64,000 bases of DNA from assembly GCA_024336345.1 (NCBI GenBank), contig JANFOG010000006.1, positions 124,001 to 188,000 of the forward strand, given 5' to 3'. A program made the position numbers and the translations under genes. Positions 41,608 to 53,554 of this stretch are shown here, piece by piece. The notes below the pieces were generated by a model, which was given only the letters and a program-made list of their open reading frames with translations, was not told the origin of the DNA and ran no database searches. The first letter of the stretch is position 1, and every line of letters begins with the position of its first letter. This stretch comes from Mariannaea sp. PMI_226 (lineage: Eukaryota > Ascomycota > Sordariomycetes > Hypocreales > Nectriaceae).

Positions 41608-44527
41608 TCATGGCTTCTTATGCCCCGACCTGTGCGAATAATCCTGTCAGCTAAAGTACTTCACAGATTACATGGACTTAAAAAAAAACTCACTTCTTTT
41701 TGGGAGGCTTTCCAACAAAGAATGCGCCCCAACCAGGAGCTTCAGCTGGCTTCTTCTTCGCCGGCTTCTTGCCAGGTCCAACATTGACGATGTTGGGTTG
41801 GTCAACAGCTGGACGAACTCCAACGGGAGGCCGGTTCATGTGGGGCCACCCCGGTGGTGGAGGAAAGCCGCCGCCGGGTGGCCCAGTTCCCGGGCGAGGT
41901 CGGCCAAGGGGCGGAATTCCGGGCATCATGGGAGGCCGCATATTAGGAGGGAAACCGTGTCGGCCGCCGACCTTGGGAGGAGGAGCCTTGTCCATAGGCC
42001 ACATGGTCATCTTGATAGCCCAGTCTGGCTGCACAACCCTCTCCCAGACTGAGGGAAGAATGATCTCGCCGTCAGGCCCAATAAGGTCGTAGTGACCTTC
42101 CTGAACGTGAGGTCCAAGAACATCCACTTGTAAGAAGGCTTGTTTGATCAAGTCCTCCATGCCCTGTACAGATCAGCCATTGTTAGCAATGCGTTCCCGC
42201 AAAATTAAAACAAGAAAGCAAACATGAGGGAATGAGTGGTTCGCCTGGGGGAATGTGTTCATAACATACCTGCCATGTCGCACATAAATGGAAGGGAAAG
42301 CTGAACTTTCGTCCCACGGCATCCGTGAATCGAATTGGGGCCTGTTCGGCCTTCTTGGCAGCCTCAGCTAGCTTAGCCTTCGTTTCCTCCTCAATCTTCT
42401 TCTTAAGCTCTTCAGCATCCTCCTTGGCCTTGGCAGCGGCCTCTTCATCAGCCTTCGCCTTGACCCTCGCCTCCTCAGCCTTAACAGCTGCATCAGCTTC
42501 AGCCTTTGCTTTGGCATCCTCCTCAATCTTCTTGAGGCGCTCTGCCTCCTCGGCAGCCTTCTTGGCTTCGGCAGCCTTCGCTTCTAGTTCGGCTCTGAAA
42601 AGACGCTCCGCTTCTTCTTGGGCTTTCCTGGCTGCTTCCGCCTTGGCATCGGCCTCGGCCTTCAAAGCCTTCTCAAGCTCAATCTTAGCAAGTTCCGCGG
42701 CTCTCGCCTTCTCTTCAGCCTCCTTCTTGCGTCTCGCCTCCTCAGCTCTGAGTTCCGCCTCAAATTTCATCCGGGCCTCTCGTTCGGCCATAGCTCGTTC
42801 TTCGGCTTCCCTCTTGCCTCGCTCCTCCGCCGCTCTCATCTCAGCTTCAAACTTCGCCTTCGCCTCAGCCTCGGCCTTGATACGCTCTTCAATTTCTCGT
42901 TTCCTTGCTGCTTCGGCAGCCCTCATTTCAGCCTCGAACTTGGCCTTCGCGTCAGCTTCCGCTTTGGCTCGCGCTTCCGCCTCGCGCTGTCGCGCTGCTT
43001 CGGCCGCCTTAAGCTCAGCTTCAAACTTTGCCTTGGCTTCGGCCTCTGCCTTAGTGCGCGCTTCGGCTTCACGTTGTCTTGCTAATTCGGCTGCCTTTAG
43101 CTCTGCTTCGAACCTCGCCTTGGCTTCAATCTCAGCTTTAGCGCGAGCTTCAGCCTCGCGCTTCCTAGCTGCTTCGGCCGCCTTCAATTCGGCTTCGAAC
43201 CTCAAGCGTGCACTTTCCTCTGCCGCCTTCATGGCTTCGGCATGTTTCCGTGCGCGATCTTCTTCGGCTTTGCGCTCAGCTTCAATTCTCGCTCGGGCTG
43301 CATTCTCGGCTTCGATCTTAGCCTTTTCAATCTCCTTCTTGGCTTCTTCCTGGGCGATTCTCATAGCCTCCATTCTCTGGTGGAAAGCCTCTTCGGCGTC
43401 TTTGCGGATCTGAGCTTCAAGTTGTTTTTGCCTTTCAAAAGCCTTGGCTCTCTCTTGCTGGTCCTTGAACGCCTTGATCTCGGCTTCCAGTCGAATCTTT
43501 TCGGGATCATCCTTTACAGGAACGATCTCTTTACCACCAGGATGCTCTGTTGAGGGTGGGCGTGGAGGGGCTAACTGCTGGTAGGGCATGTTTTGAGGGC
43601 CACCATAGCCGGGCGCGCCACCATAATACGGGCCATATTGATAGGGCATCATCTCATGCATGCCTCTACCTTCTCCCCCATAGTATCCAGGTTGGCCATG
43701 CTGCCCGGGTTGCCCTGGATGACCGTAAGCGCCGGGTTGGCCGTTGGGAGCACCATAATTTCCGCCGAAGGGGACCATGCTGTTGGGATAGCCTCCTCCG
43801 TAGGGAGCATGGGCGCCTTGGTAATGGCCTTGGCCTTGAGTACGGCCATAATATTGGCCGCCGGCATGATAGCCTCGGCCATAGGCCGGGCCAAAGTCGT
43901 CGGGAGATTCCACGTTTGCGGGAGGGTACGGTTGTCGACCGCCGTGCCCCGGTCGATGATATGGTGGTTGCTCTTGATGAGGAGGGCCTTGGTGCGGAGG
44001 CAGCTGATGTGGAGGTAGGTGACCTCGGCGGGCCGGTTGGATGTGGTGATTCCGGTAGTGCTGACCTGAGTTACTGGTTGAAGCGGAATCCGAGGGGTCA
44101 ACCTCGTCCTCGTCGTATTCGTCGTCGTCGTACAAATCTTCGTCGTCGTCTGTGTAGTCGTGCGTAGTCTCTCTTGATGAATCTTCGTCACTGTTATAGG
44201 AAATGGAGTGGCCCGAGGAAGGTTCAGCTTGGTTGAGGGTAACAGTTGTACCTCGCGATGCTGATGAGCGCGTTTTGAGTCTGGCAGAAAATGCGGTAAG
44301 TTGGGTGCGAAGACAAGCAAGAGGGCAAATTGAAGAATTTGATAACGCAAAAAGGAATAGACGCTGTCGGAAGTGGTGAAAATGGCTGAAGGGAGAGAGG
44401 CGGTGATTGTTTATATGGTGGGAAGGGGGGGAGGGAGGGGAGGGGAGGGATGAAGGGAATTAAAGGGAATGGGAAATGGACAGGGAAAGGGAAGGGGAAG
44501 GGGGGGAGGGGTAAACACTCACGGCAT
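41608..44527 (-). CDS. Coiled-coil protein with a C-terminal ubiquitin-like domain, fungal, unknown function
   Basis: The start is ATGCC at 44527-44523, a five-base coding exon before a 242 bp intron (GTGAGT...CCAG). Exon 2 is 44280-42270, beginning MPLKTRSSASRGT. Exon 3 starts at 42163, after GTATGT...ACAG, and either runs to TGA at 41690 (829 residues) or splices at 41694|41629 to end SGHKKP at 41608. Order: acidic N-terminus (DDDEDLYDDDEYDEDE), Pro/Gly/Tyr/His-rich stretch, long Ala/Glu/Lys coiled coil at about 270-640, then FTDAVGRKFSFPFHLCATWQ, MEDLIKQAFLQVDVLGPHVQEGHYDLIGPDGEIILPSVWERVVQPDW and a Pro-Lys-Gly tail. That segment is the ubiquitin-like domain I recognise in large fungal coiled-coil proteins. 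Function is not known. Confidence 0.82.
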
Positions 44528-47500
44528 AGCAGATACTGGCTGAGCAATTGCCCTCTACCCACGACGATCTGCGAGAGAAAGCCGGAGCAAAGGCGCTGTT
44601 ATCTAGTAAAAAGACAACAAAAGGGACGGGGGTAGGAGAGTTTTAAAGGGCAAAGGCCCGACGGCACCGAGAGACGCACGAAATGCCTTTTGAGGTAGGT
44701 AGAGGCCCTGTGGCAGACGAGAGCGGTCAAGGCAGTGAAATAAAGGGCGAGGATAATAATGCCCGGTACGAGGGTGTTGGTGGTAGTGGTGGTGATGAGG
44801 AATTGGGCTTGCGCGACAGGCGTGAGTGTGAGGGGTCGATTGGACAAATGCGCCACGGGGGGGAGCAGGAGGGGCGTGACAAAGAGAGCCCAGAGAGGGC
44901 AGTGAAACGGGGAGGGCGAAAGGCAGCCTAGGCGCGTGCTGACTGTCGATGGGATGGGCTGCAATGCGGCAAATCAAGGGCTGGCCTGCACTGTAGAGGA
45001 GGAGGAGGAGGAGGAAGAGGGAGAGGAGGGCAAGGACTTGCGTCAAAAGGTCAGGCGCAACAAGGTGGGCGGGTGGATAACCCGGCGGCGGCTGCGAGGG
45101 TGGATGGATGGGAGGGGCTTTTTATTTTATTTTTTATTTTTTTTATTCCGTTGGTTTTTTTTTTCTCTCCCCTTGTTGGTAAGGGACGGAGAAGGGATGA
45201 AGGGTAGTTGTTGTGTGAGAGGTAGAGGGAGCCAGAGTATCGAGGCACGATCGGCGGTGAGGGGTTCTCAGATCGCACTTATGGGTCACTGGTTCGCCGT
45301 AGATTGATGAGACCTTAGGGCATCAAAGCCGCCAGATGAAGCCTTTCCGCGTTATCTCGAGGCGGCGGCGGGGATGAGTTGTAAGGACAGGGCTCTACTA
45401 GACAAGAAAAGTGAGTTGGCAAGACTGATCGTTGACTTCAAGGTGAGTGAGCACGCTTGTGCAGAGGGCGATGCTGGGCAGAGAAAATGGTTTGACCAAC
45501 GGCTGGGGGGTGGGCACTGCGAGTCGAATCTCAACCAGGGACGAAAGTCATCCAGTGAGCAAATCAGGGACACACCGTTCTGTTCTGTCAGCAGCTTATC
45601 ATTAGGTCAGGTATGTGTTAGGCAGGCAGGATCATAACGGGATTGGCTGTCCATGGTCGTGTCCCGCCCCCCGGGACGGGCAGCATCAAGAGGGTTTCTT
45701 CCCCAGTCGTCACAGCAGCTGTGTCATCAGAGAGTGAGCGCACGCACAGAGTAGTGTGAATGGACAACTCGGAATGCATCGTCTCAAGTCCCAATTCCAC
45801 AACAAGCACTGTACAGTGTAGCAAACTGCATCAACTGCCATTGCGCACCCGACCCGTCTATTTGGCCGCAGGGCGTCCAAGGGCATCCCTATCCCTTGGA
45901 TGCAGTGGTCTCACACTGCAGCCTGTATCTTGTTTCCATCCATCCATTGCCGTACGAGTGAGACGATTGACTTTGACTGCCATCTACAGATGCAGCTGCG
46001 ATTGAACGCTGTGAGTGCTCCATAAGACCACACTCAAATCGCCCAGCCGCCCAAAGCTGGGGGATCCCGGTTCCTTACTCTTAGGCCCTCATGTTCCCTG
46101 TTCGTTGGCACTGGCGCTAACTCTGGCGCAGCAGCTGGGACCCCACTGCTTTTTTTTTCTCCTTCTGGGCTGAGGAGCCAAAGGAGCCAAGGAAGCTCGA
46201 GGTCCATTCTGCATGGCCCCAAGGCTTAGGGCGTCAAGATGGGATGCCGATGCCCAAAATATGGTGGGTATGGTGGGGGGGCCAGGAAACAACAGGAGCC
46301 TAACAGAAGAGCCTAGAAACGGGGCACAAACCTTTTGGTGAGGAAATCTGGAACAGGCTTGCCCTCTCATGAATGGATGGAGGGGATGGGCGGACACCAG
46401 GCGGGGAGGTAGCATCATCATTCATGCAAAGGAGCCGCCGCATTGCTTTGGCTTGCTTGTTTGATGCGGCCTTTGGTGATCACATGGTCCACCAAAGCTA
46501 CGGCATTGAACCGGAGAGGGAAAAGACCAGGGGGGGAGAGGAGTGATTGGGAATTGCAAAAAAAAAAAAAAAAAAAAAAAAAGGAACTGGAGGCACCTAC
46601 ATGAATACTCGGTTCTGGTAACGATGCGATTTGTTACCAACGGCCACAAGGACTGTAGCGAGAGAGTTCGCTTGCTCTTCCGTTGACCGTTGATTTTTTT
46701 TTTCTCGGGTGGTTTTGTTTGCTTGTGTGCTTCTTTTGGTTGCTGTATTACTCTCTCAGGTATGATGGATGTTTGGTGAAAGCAAACTACAGTGCAGTAA
46801 TAGCTGAAGCCACCCTCGCGGCAAAACCGAGGACGGTGTGGTGTTGAGAGGGAGGAGAGTGGGGGGGTAGGGCTGTGTTGGTGTGCGCCTAGGATCTCGT
46901 CAGGACAAAGATGGCAAGACAATGTTGGTTGCGACAGAGGCTCTGATGTTTATTGAACAGTACGACGGCAGTGTCAGAGGGGGTGTGTATTGCAGAAAAG
47001 AATAATTAAGAGAAGAAAAGGGCAAATGCGGCTCAATGTCCCGTGATTCAGTCCCAGCTCTATAGATTATTGCAGATCTGAACAGGCCAGACTGACAAAG
47101 GAAGGGGTTTGGAGAGGTTGGAAAGAGTGGGAGAGGGAAAGGAGAAGGGAGAAAGGAGGGAATATGGAGGGTGAAAATACACAAAAACAAAAATAAATAC
47201 AATACTGACCTGTCAAGTGGTGAGCCCTAAGAATACCCAAGCAAAGACAAATCGCAGCGCCCAGTTCTCGCCCAACCTGCCAGTCTACGAATCGTTGACT
47301 GCGTCCGTGTGTAATTTGTGACGGGTGCGGTGCTCCGTTAGGTACCGTACGTGGTCCGGACAAAAGTATCGAAGTAACAAAAAGTACATTCGCTGCGTTT
47401 TTGCAATCGTCTTACTGTTGCTCGTCGCTGTGACTGCCCTGTGTGTGCACGGGGAGCTACCTTTGATAGGTCCCAGTCGAGGTCATTAGCTTGTTGCCAC

Positions 47501-50500
47501 GCAGCCCGCGATCCCCGCCAACAAATATTTTATCAACCAGTGAGAAGAGCTTTCGTTTCACTCATCTTTTTTTTTCAAATGGGCATTTACAAATGGGATG
47601 TGATATCCTCGAAAGGCAGATAGTATGCACAGGAAACGGACAGGTTGGGATATCAAACGCTCTGGGTTTTCCAGCAGTGATTTGGACACAGGACGTTGGG
47701 AATAAACTTGAAACGGGCACTGGAGGCGGGAAACCGCCGGGATGGGGCCGGGAGGAGCCGAACCGAGAGGCAAATACTGTAAACAGTGGAAGTTTATTAC
47801 AAACAAAAAAGTATAAAAAAAATTGGCTAAAAAGGGAAGCAAATAAAAAATACTGTGTGTATTGACCAATATCTTGACTCGTGCAGTAAAAGGAGAGCAA
47901 AACTTACTGGAATCTCCATGCGAGCATGTACGATGAGCAGGCAGCGATGAGCCCGTGTATGATTGTGGCCGTAGGTTTCGGGGCCGCCTCTCCAAGATGC
48001 ATCTCTCAAAATGGAGGTGGTAGGGTCTGTGGGCCAATGGCTTCCTCACCGGACACGGTCAGCCAGGCTCGCAAGGAAAAAAGTCCACCCACCTACATCT
48101 ATCTGTGCAAGCCTCAGACCTGTGTTGCACTGTGCAGTTCTTTCTCTCACGACAGGTCCATTCGTATTGGAGGCACCCCTAGTTTTTACTTCAAAATTTT
48201 GGTACAGACGTTGCAGCATTTGTCGTCAAGAATCCCGGAACGTTGGTTCCATCGTTAATGTGATCACTCCCGGGGTCGCTTTGTCACAGGAATGGACAAA
48301 AGGGAACTGGAGAGCGGAGAATGCCTTCAATCAACAGTGAGGCAGAGAAGCGAGCAGGGTTCCATATGCGAATAGAAAAAGCCATCTCGAAATGTACAAA
48401 GTACTTCGTTTATCTCAATCATCTCTGGTTGGTTTCACAAGGTAAATCTCGGTGCCAGCGGTTCGGATGTCGCAAGCGTCGTCAGCAAGGGGGATGAAGG
48501 AAACAAAAAAAATGAAGCAAGCCAATTTTTTTACTATTTCAGGTTGCCGTTGTTCTCTCTCGGCAAACCACAACCCTTATTATATTACACCAGCACCTCC
48601 TTTCCAACGTCGAAGTTCTCGTGGCCTAACAAGACTCTCTCCCAAAAGCCGTGCTGTCTCCTTCGCACCACGACGCTTGCATCTCTGCCACCATGCCGTC
48701 GCTGGTTGGTTGGTAGATGCACGCCTTGAGGCCTGATCTCCCACACCCGGTTGAGAGGGGATCATCTTTCATGGACCCTCATTGTGGCCGATGGAACCCA
48801 CCAGGGGAGCCAACTCAGCATTTATCCAACAGGCTGCGATCTAGTGGGAGAGCCGAGTTTGCGTGCCCGCCGACTTACACGAGAGTGCATAGTGCCGCAC
48901 ATGGCATATGCCCACAAGCAAAGCCTGGGGCCTGCTTCCACGGCTGCCTTAAAGCTGGCTTGAGCCATGCATTGTATGCAACAAGTAGGGAATAAGCAGC
49001 GATGGAAGTTGTCTCCTCTCTTTTCTCTTATTACTCGTATAGCTACAGTATGCGTCTCCCTCTCTGGACGCGGTGGGACTATCCAGTGCATCCTTACAAG
49101 GCAATATCCCTCAACCCTCCATCTCATGAAGAAAAAAAAAAAACCGAGCCAGAACGACGAAGTGCGCGCCATCTGTCTCCGTGACCACTCCGTGCACACA
49201 CATTCCTGATTCGCCTGTTCGAGACTTTGCCTCCGATCGACAAACTATCAGGCCAGAGGGCGAGACGATGCAACACACTCGAAATAGACTGGAAACTTCC
49301 GAAAGTAGGCCTATTCCGGCCCAGTTCATTGCTTCTCGACCAAGAAAAGGGTCATTGATGGCCGCTTTGACTAGCACGGCTAGTTAATACGTAGTGTAAA
49401 ATCCTACGGCATGTGTCCGATCGACTTCAGCCCAAGTAAGCTCCGAAGAACCCACGAGCCTCCTCCATGTCCGACATCCGGGACAGCCAGGACAGGGTAA
49501 CGTACCATACCGCGTAGGTCGTGATTTTCAGGTCGTTTAGCACTCACTTCATTGAACCAGCCTCGAAAAAGCGACCCCACTCATTGACTTATGTATGACA
49601 CTCGCACTAGGTAGGTACAGGTAGTTAGTACGGTACACGGCTCACGCTCCAGCCAGTTTATAAGCAACTAAGGTACCCAATGGGCATCAATGAGGAGATC
49701 GATTGGCGTCTGGATCCGCGTTGGGCAACGGTGGGCCTCAAATGCAGAGATTCCTAGTTACTTGACTCATAGTACAGTTCAAAGGCAGGCTACCAGCAGA
49801 TTCTAAACCAATGCTTCGGGCCTGGTTCTGGCTCATACTAAGATATTATGGAAACCCAACACCTATTTCATACTAGCAGCACGGCAGCCTTGCTGCCAGG
49901 AAGTTAGTGAGTACACATAAGGAAATACGAAGTAGGCAGAAGGGTAGGGAGATTATGACATGGGAAAAAGCCCAGAAAGCCCAACGTTCGCCGGTTGAGA
50001 CAACAACAAATACTATCCTTTCTAAGAGGCATTGCTCACTTCCGCCCAGTTCCGCGCCATCCGCCAGCCATCAATTCCTCCCTTCAATGTCAGATAACCA
50101 GCTCCGCTTCGTCATCTCCTCTCTCTCTCTCTCTCTCACATACACACCCCAATGGATTTGACCCTGTCATATTGCTGAGGTCCTTGGCCGACTTTCCCCG
50201 TATCCACCTGACAAGAATGTCCCCGCCACTTGGTGTTGAGTGGCGCCACGTGCTGGGTGCCCAACTGGCCCCCCGCCACCTCAAAGTGCCATCCGAGAAG
50301 CCTCGGTATGCACAAGAGCTCGCTTCCTGCTTGTCTCTCGCCCCCATTCATCGTCTTGGTGTCCATCATACAGTCACCCAGAGGCCTCAATTAGTCAGTA
50401 GTCGTCGTATTGATTAATCACCCCAAAGTCCCACAGGCAGTAGGTCATTTTCTGTACCTCACTACCCTATGCCACTGCAAACAAGCCCAGCATATCGACC

Positions 50501-50537
50501 AAATCACCGGGTCGCACAGCCCTGCGCACGTCTGCAC
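44528..50537. other. 6 kb intergenic region without a supported gene
   Basis: Upstream of both the ubiquitin-like gene's far flank and downstream of emc2, so it must hold the former's promoter. It contains GA/GGGAGGG-rich DNA at about 44405-44520, a T-rich stretch near 45119-45168, a 25-base A run at 46558-46582, CT repeats near 50118-50138 and ACCTACC/AGGTAGGTAC elements at 49612-49640. Short frames are plentiful but none carries family motifs or consistent splice structure. A non-coding transcript or a lineage-specific small gene could be hidden here. Confidence 0.5.
46558..46582. repeat. 25-base poly-A tract
   Basis: Uninterrupted A run between GAATTGC and GGAACTGG within the gene-free 44.5-50.5 kb region. 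No retroposed coding sequence is recognisable next to it, so it is recorded only as a homopolymer. Confidence 0.9.
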
Positions 50538-51689
50538 TCACCGGACAACTCCGGACGAGGCTTTATCGAGTAGCTCCTTAGCCGCAGCGATCTCATCTGC
50601 ATCATATCCCTGCCACAATGCTTCTTGCGCTTGGTAGCGTCGCACAATCTCAGCCAGCTTCTCGGTCGCCGTCTGGTTGAGCTTCTCAACAGTGTTCTGG
50701 CTTGGCATTGTGAAACCATCACTCTCGGCCTGCTTTTTAGCCTTGCTAGATTCACTCAGGATCTTATCCGTCACCTTGTGCGCCCCAATGTCAGCCTCCG
50801 TCTTTTTTAGCTGTTCTTAAACCAGCCATGGTTACTCACCTTCTTCAGCCCATAATATCCTCGTAGGTAGTCGTCGCAGAGCTCGATACTCCGGCAGAAT
50901 CGCTTGAGAGACTCTGCAAGTTGCTTTTGAGTATTTCCCTCCCCCCCAACATCGGCCGACATAAACAACAGCTCTCCTAGGCGTGCATGCATCTAAGATT
51001 GATTGACTGTCAGCAGTGGGCCAATTGAGCAGAGGAACGAAGGTCACGTACGTTCCAAGCATTCGGTGTCACCACAAGCACCTCTTCCAGTGCGTGTATA
51101 GCTTGAGGGTATAAACCTTGGGAGAGATACAGGTCGGCCAGCTCAGCCCATGATTCGGCATCAGTTGGGCTGAAATCTAGGAGAGATATCAAAGCATCAA
51201 CAGCCTCGTTCGTCCTGCCTAGTGATCGGAAGAGGGCCACTCGTCTTTTTGCGATAGGCTGCACCACATTAGTCAAAACACCTTGTGATCTTGCAACCCT
51301 CTTACAATATTCGCCTGGTTCTCTTGCAGGATACTCTCGTACTCCTTGAGGACCGTGAGCAACTCGCCATTGTTGCTAGCCTCGGCCTCCTTGACCAATC
51401 CTTTGAGTGCCATGATCCGTTCGTTCTTATCACCAAATCGTAGCACCAGTCTCTCCAAGCATTGATGTGCCGATTCGTCATTCGCTGTCCGAAGACATGA
51501 CAGAAGAAGATTCTCGTATATTATCCAAATCTCGGCGGTCTCAGGAGCTGTGAATAGGGACGAGAGAGGCGATGCAGAAAAAGCCTTGGGATTTCGTCGC
51601 AAGATGCTGGGGGCCTGTTGTGCAAGCTGGAGAGCTTCGGCTGGCGATAGGTGGCCTTGCGGCCGCTCAAGTGACGGGGCCATCGTCAT
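50538..51689 (-). CDS. emc2: ER membrane protein complex subunit 2 (TPR protein)
   Basis: Exons 51689-51306, 51258-51052, 50992-50840 and 50774-50538 give 326 residues with phase-0 joins throughout; introns are 47, 59 and 65 bp. The protein starts MTMAPSLERPQ. TPR units are seen in KRRVALFRSLGRTNEAVDALISLLDFSPTDAESWAELADLYLSQGLYPQAIHALEEVL and following MHARLGELLFMSAD, with the family motif LKRFCRSIELCDDYLRGYYGLKK. EMC2 is the soluble cytosolic scaffold of the EMC, which inserts tail-anchored and multipass proteins into the ER. The stop at 50538 is embedded in CCGGTGAGT, a perfect donor, so an alternative ending is possible. It is divergent from trm140. Confidence 0.94.
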
Positions 51690-52128
51690 AGGAGTAAATA
51701 ATGCAGGTGGGATCGCAGAGGGACTTTGGTATGAGTGATTCGCACAGATTTCTTAGATACGGAATGCAAACAGATGAATTTCGTCACTCGTCCACCCAAG
51801 AATGACACGCTTCGATTGGGAACCAAAAGCTCAAATGTTGGAGAACTATCCCCCTAAATTCGTCATGATTGGCCGCCCACCAAAGTAGCTCTGGGGAACG
51901 GCTTTGAGGTTAATCCGGCCGAATTTCAAAGGCCAATCATGTAAAAAGTTTTCAGCCCCACCACTAAAAAAAAAAGTGCAGAACAAAACGCTTCCCAGCA
52001 TTTCAAAATTTCTTGCTTCCTCAAGCATCCTTCCACCTTCACTTTTGTTGTGCGATTTTTCTGTGCTACCTCGGGCACACAACGCTTGCGCTTGCAAGTG
52101 CATGCTCTGCGACGTTAGAGAATCCAAG
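51690..52128. promoter_or_regulatory. Divergent promoter region of emc2 and trm140
   Basis: 439 bp between divergent ATGs at 51689 and 52129. The trm140 side is pyrimidine-rich and contains an in-frame upstream ATG at 52102. Confidence 0.45.
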
Positions 52129-53484
52129 ATGGCATCACCAATGCCAAGTGGCGGTGTTGTCGGACCGAGCCCGGCAGTCGAAGCAGTTCCTGTTGAGAGC
52201 GTAGCAGCCCTGGCCATCAAGGAGGTCGAGACCCAAACCGGTGCCCAGCTGCCACCTCACCGGTCACACGACCCTACCAACAACTTGAAACGCAGTGATC
52301 CCTTCCAATTTGGCAGCCGGTTCCTACTGGAGGGAGACGACGTCTACGAGTTCAATGCGTGGGATCATGTCGAGACTAATGACGAGTATAAGGAGCACGC
52401 GGAGCGACAGTACGCAAAGCAGCGGGAACACCCCGTGTCCGACTTTGAAAAGAGTGAGTCACAATCTATTTCTTTTCTCTCTCTCTGTTCTACACGACCA
52501 GGTTCTCCCTGGTTAGGTGTTATGATGATTACCTACCAATGCATAGTTCATCTGAAACTAATGAAGACAAACTTTACCTTCAATTCTTTCGCTCCCATCT
52601 GATACACCATCTACCCATACACTTCGGTCACATCGCATCATACAGGCGTGTAACAGGTGTGCTAACTGCAGTGACTAGGAAGGTTCAACACGGACCCCGC
52701 CAAATGGTGGGATTTATTTTACAAAAACAACCAGGCCAACTTCTTCAAAAACCGCAAGTGGCTTCAGCAGGAATTCCCCATCCTGACCGAGGTGACAAAG
52801 GAGGACGCGGGTCCTAAAGTTGTTTTGGAGATTGGTGCTGGCGCCGGTAACACGGCATTCCCTATCCTGGCCAATAATAAGAACCCACAGCTAAAGGTGC
52901 ACGCCTGCGATTACTCAAAAATTGCCGTAGACGTCATGCGAAAACATGAAGAGTACGATCCCAAGTATATCCAGGCTGATGTGTGGGATGCCTCTAGTGA
53001 TAGCTTGCCTCCTGATCTGGAGGAAGGATCTGTAGACGTTGCTATCCTAATTTTCATCTTCTCTGCTTTGTCCCCGGGACAATGGGCGCAAGCCGTCCGC
53101 AATGTTCATCGAGTCCTCAAGCCGGGTGGCATGGTCTGCTTCCGAGACTATGGAAGAGGGGACCTGGCCCAGGTCCGGTTCCGCAAAAATCGGTATCTTG
53201 AGGAGAACTTCTACCTCCGAGGCGATGGAACCCGTGTCTATTTCTTTGACCAGGATGAGCTTGCCGATATCTGGAGAGGGAAGAAGACTACGACCAACAC
53301 TAGCACTTCTGAAGAGAAGACAGTTGAGAGTCAAGACGTGGATGGGAGCGAAGAATCTATTGCAGATGTGTCTGAACTGTTTGAAATTCAAAACCTCGGC
53401 GTTGACCGACGGATGCTCGTAAATAGAGCTGAGAAGATAAAGATGTATAGATGTTGGCTACAAGGGCGCTTTAGAAAGAGATAG
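52129..53484 (+). CDS. trm140: Trm140-type tRNA 3-methylcytidine methyltransferase
   Basis: Exons 52129-52453 and 52679-53484 give 376 residues. The intron begins GTGAGT and ends ACTAG and restores AGA before RFNTDPAKWWDLFYKNN. An in-frame ATG at 52102 would add nine residues (MLCDVRESK); 52129 has the better context (AAGATGGCA). Family marks: the N-terminal FQFGSRFLLEGDDVYEFNAWDHVE, the WWD-FYKNN helix, the SAM site LEIGAGAGNTAFP, motif ADVWDASSD, and ILIFIFSALSPGQW followed by VLKPGGMVCFRDYGRGDLAQ. This is the METTL2/METTL6/Trm140 group, which makes m3C32 in tRNA-Thr and tRNA-Ser. It lacks the N-terminal actin-binding extension of S. cerevisiae Abp140, as is normal outside yeasts. Confidence 0.95.
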
Positions 53485-53554
53485 AAATCAAAAAGCATCG
53501 CAAGACATTTTCCTGTTCTTCCTTCTCTATGCGGCGTGTTCCCATGTTATATCA

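Noticed and set aside
42325..43413. 362-residue plus-strand frame rich in Ala, Ser and Phe
   Set aside because: It is antisense to the Ala/Glu/Lys coiled coil of the ubiquitin-like gene; codon bias of GCx/GAG makes long antisense frames without function.
43649..44350. 233-residue minus-strand frame ahead of the coiled-coil gene
   Set aside because: It is a different frame of the same DNA; the frame joining MPLKTRSS to the coiled coil has consistent splice sites and keeps the acidic N-terminus.
47558..48049. Overlapping 100-160-residue frames near 47.5-48.0 kb, some hydrophobic
   Set aside because: Composition follows T- and C-rich DNA; no signal, domain or splice structure could be shown.
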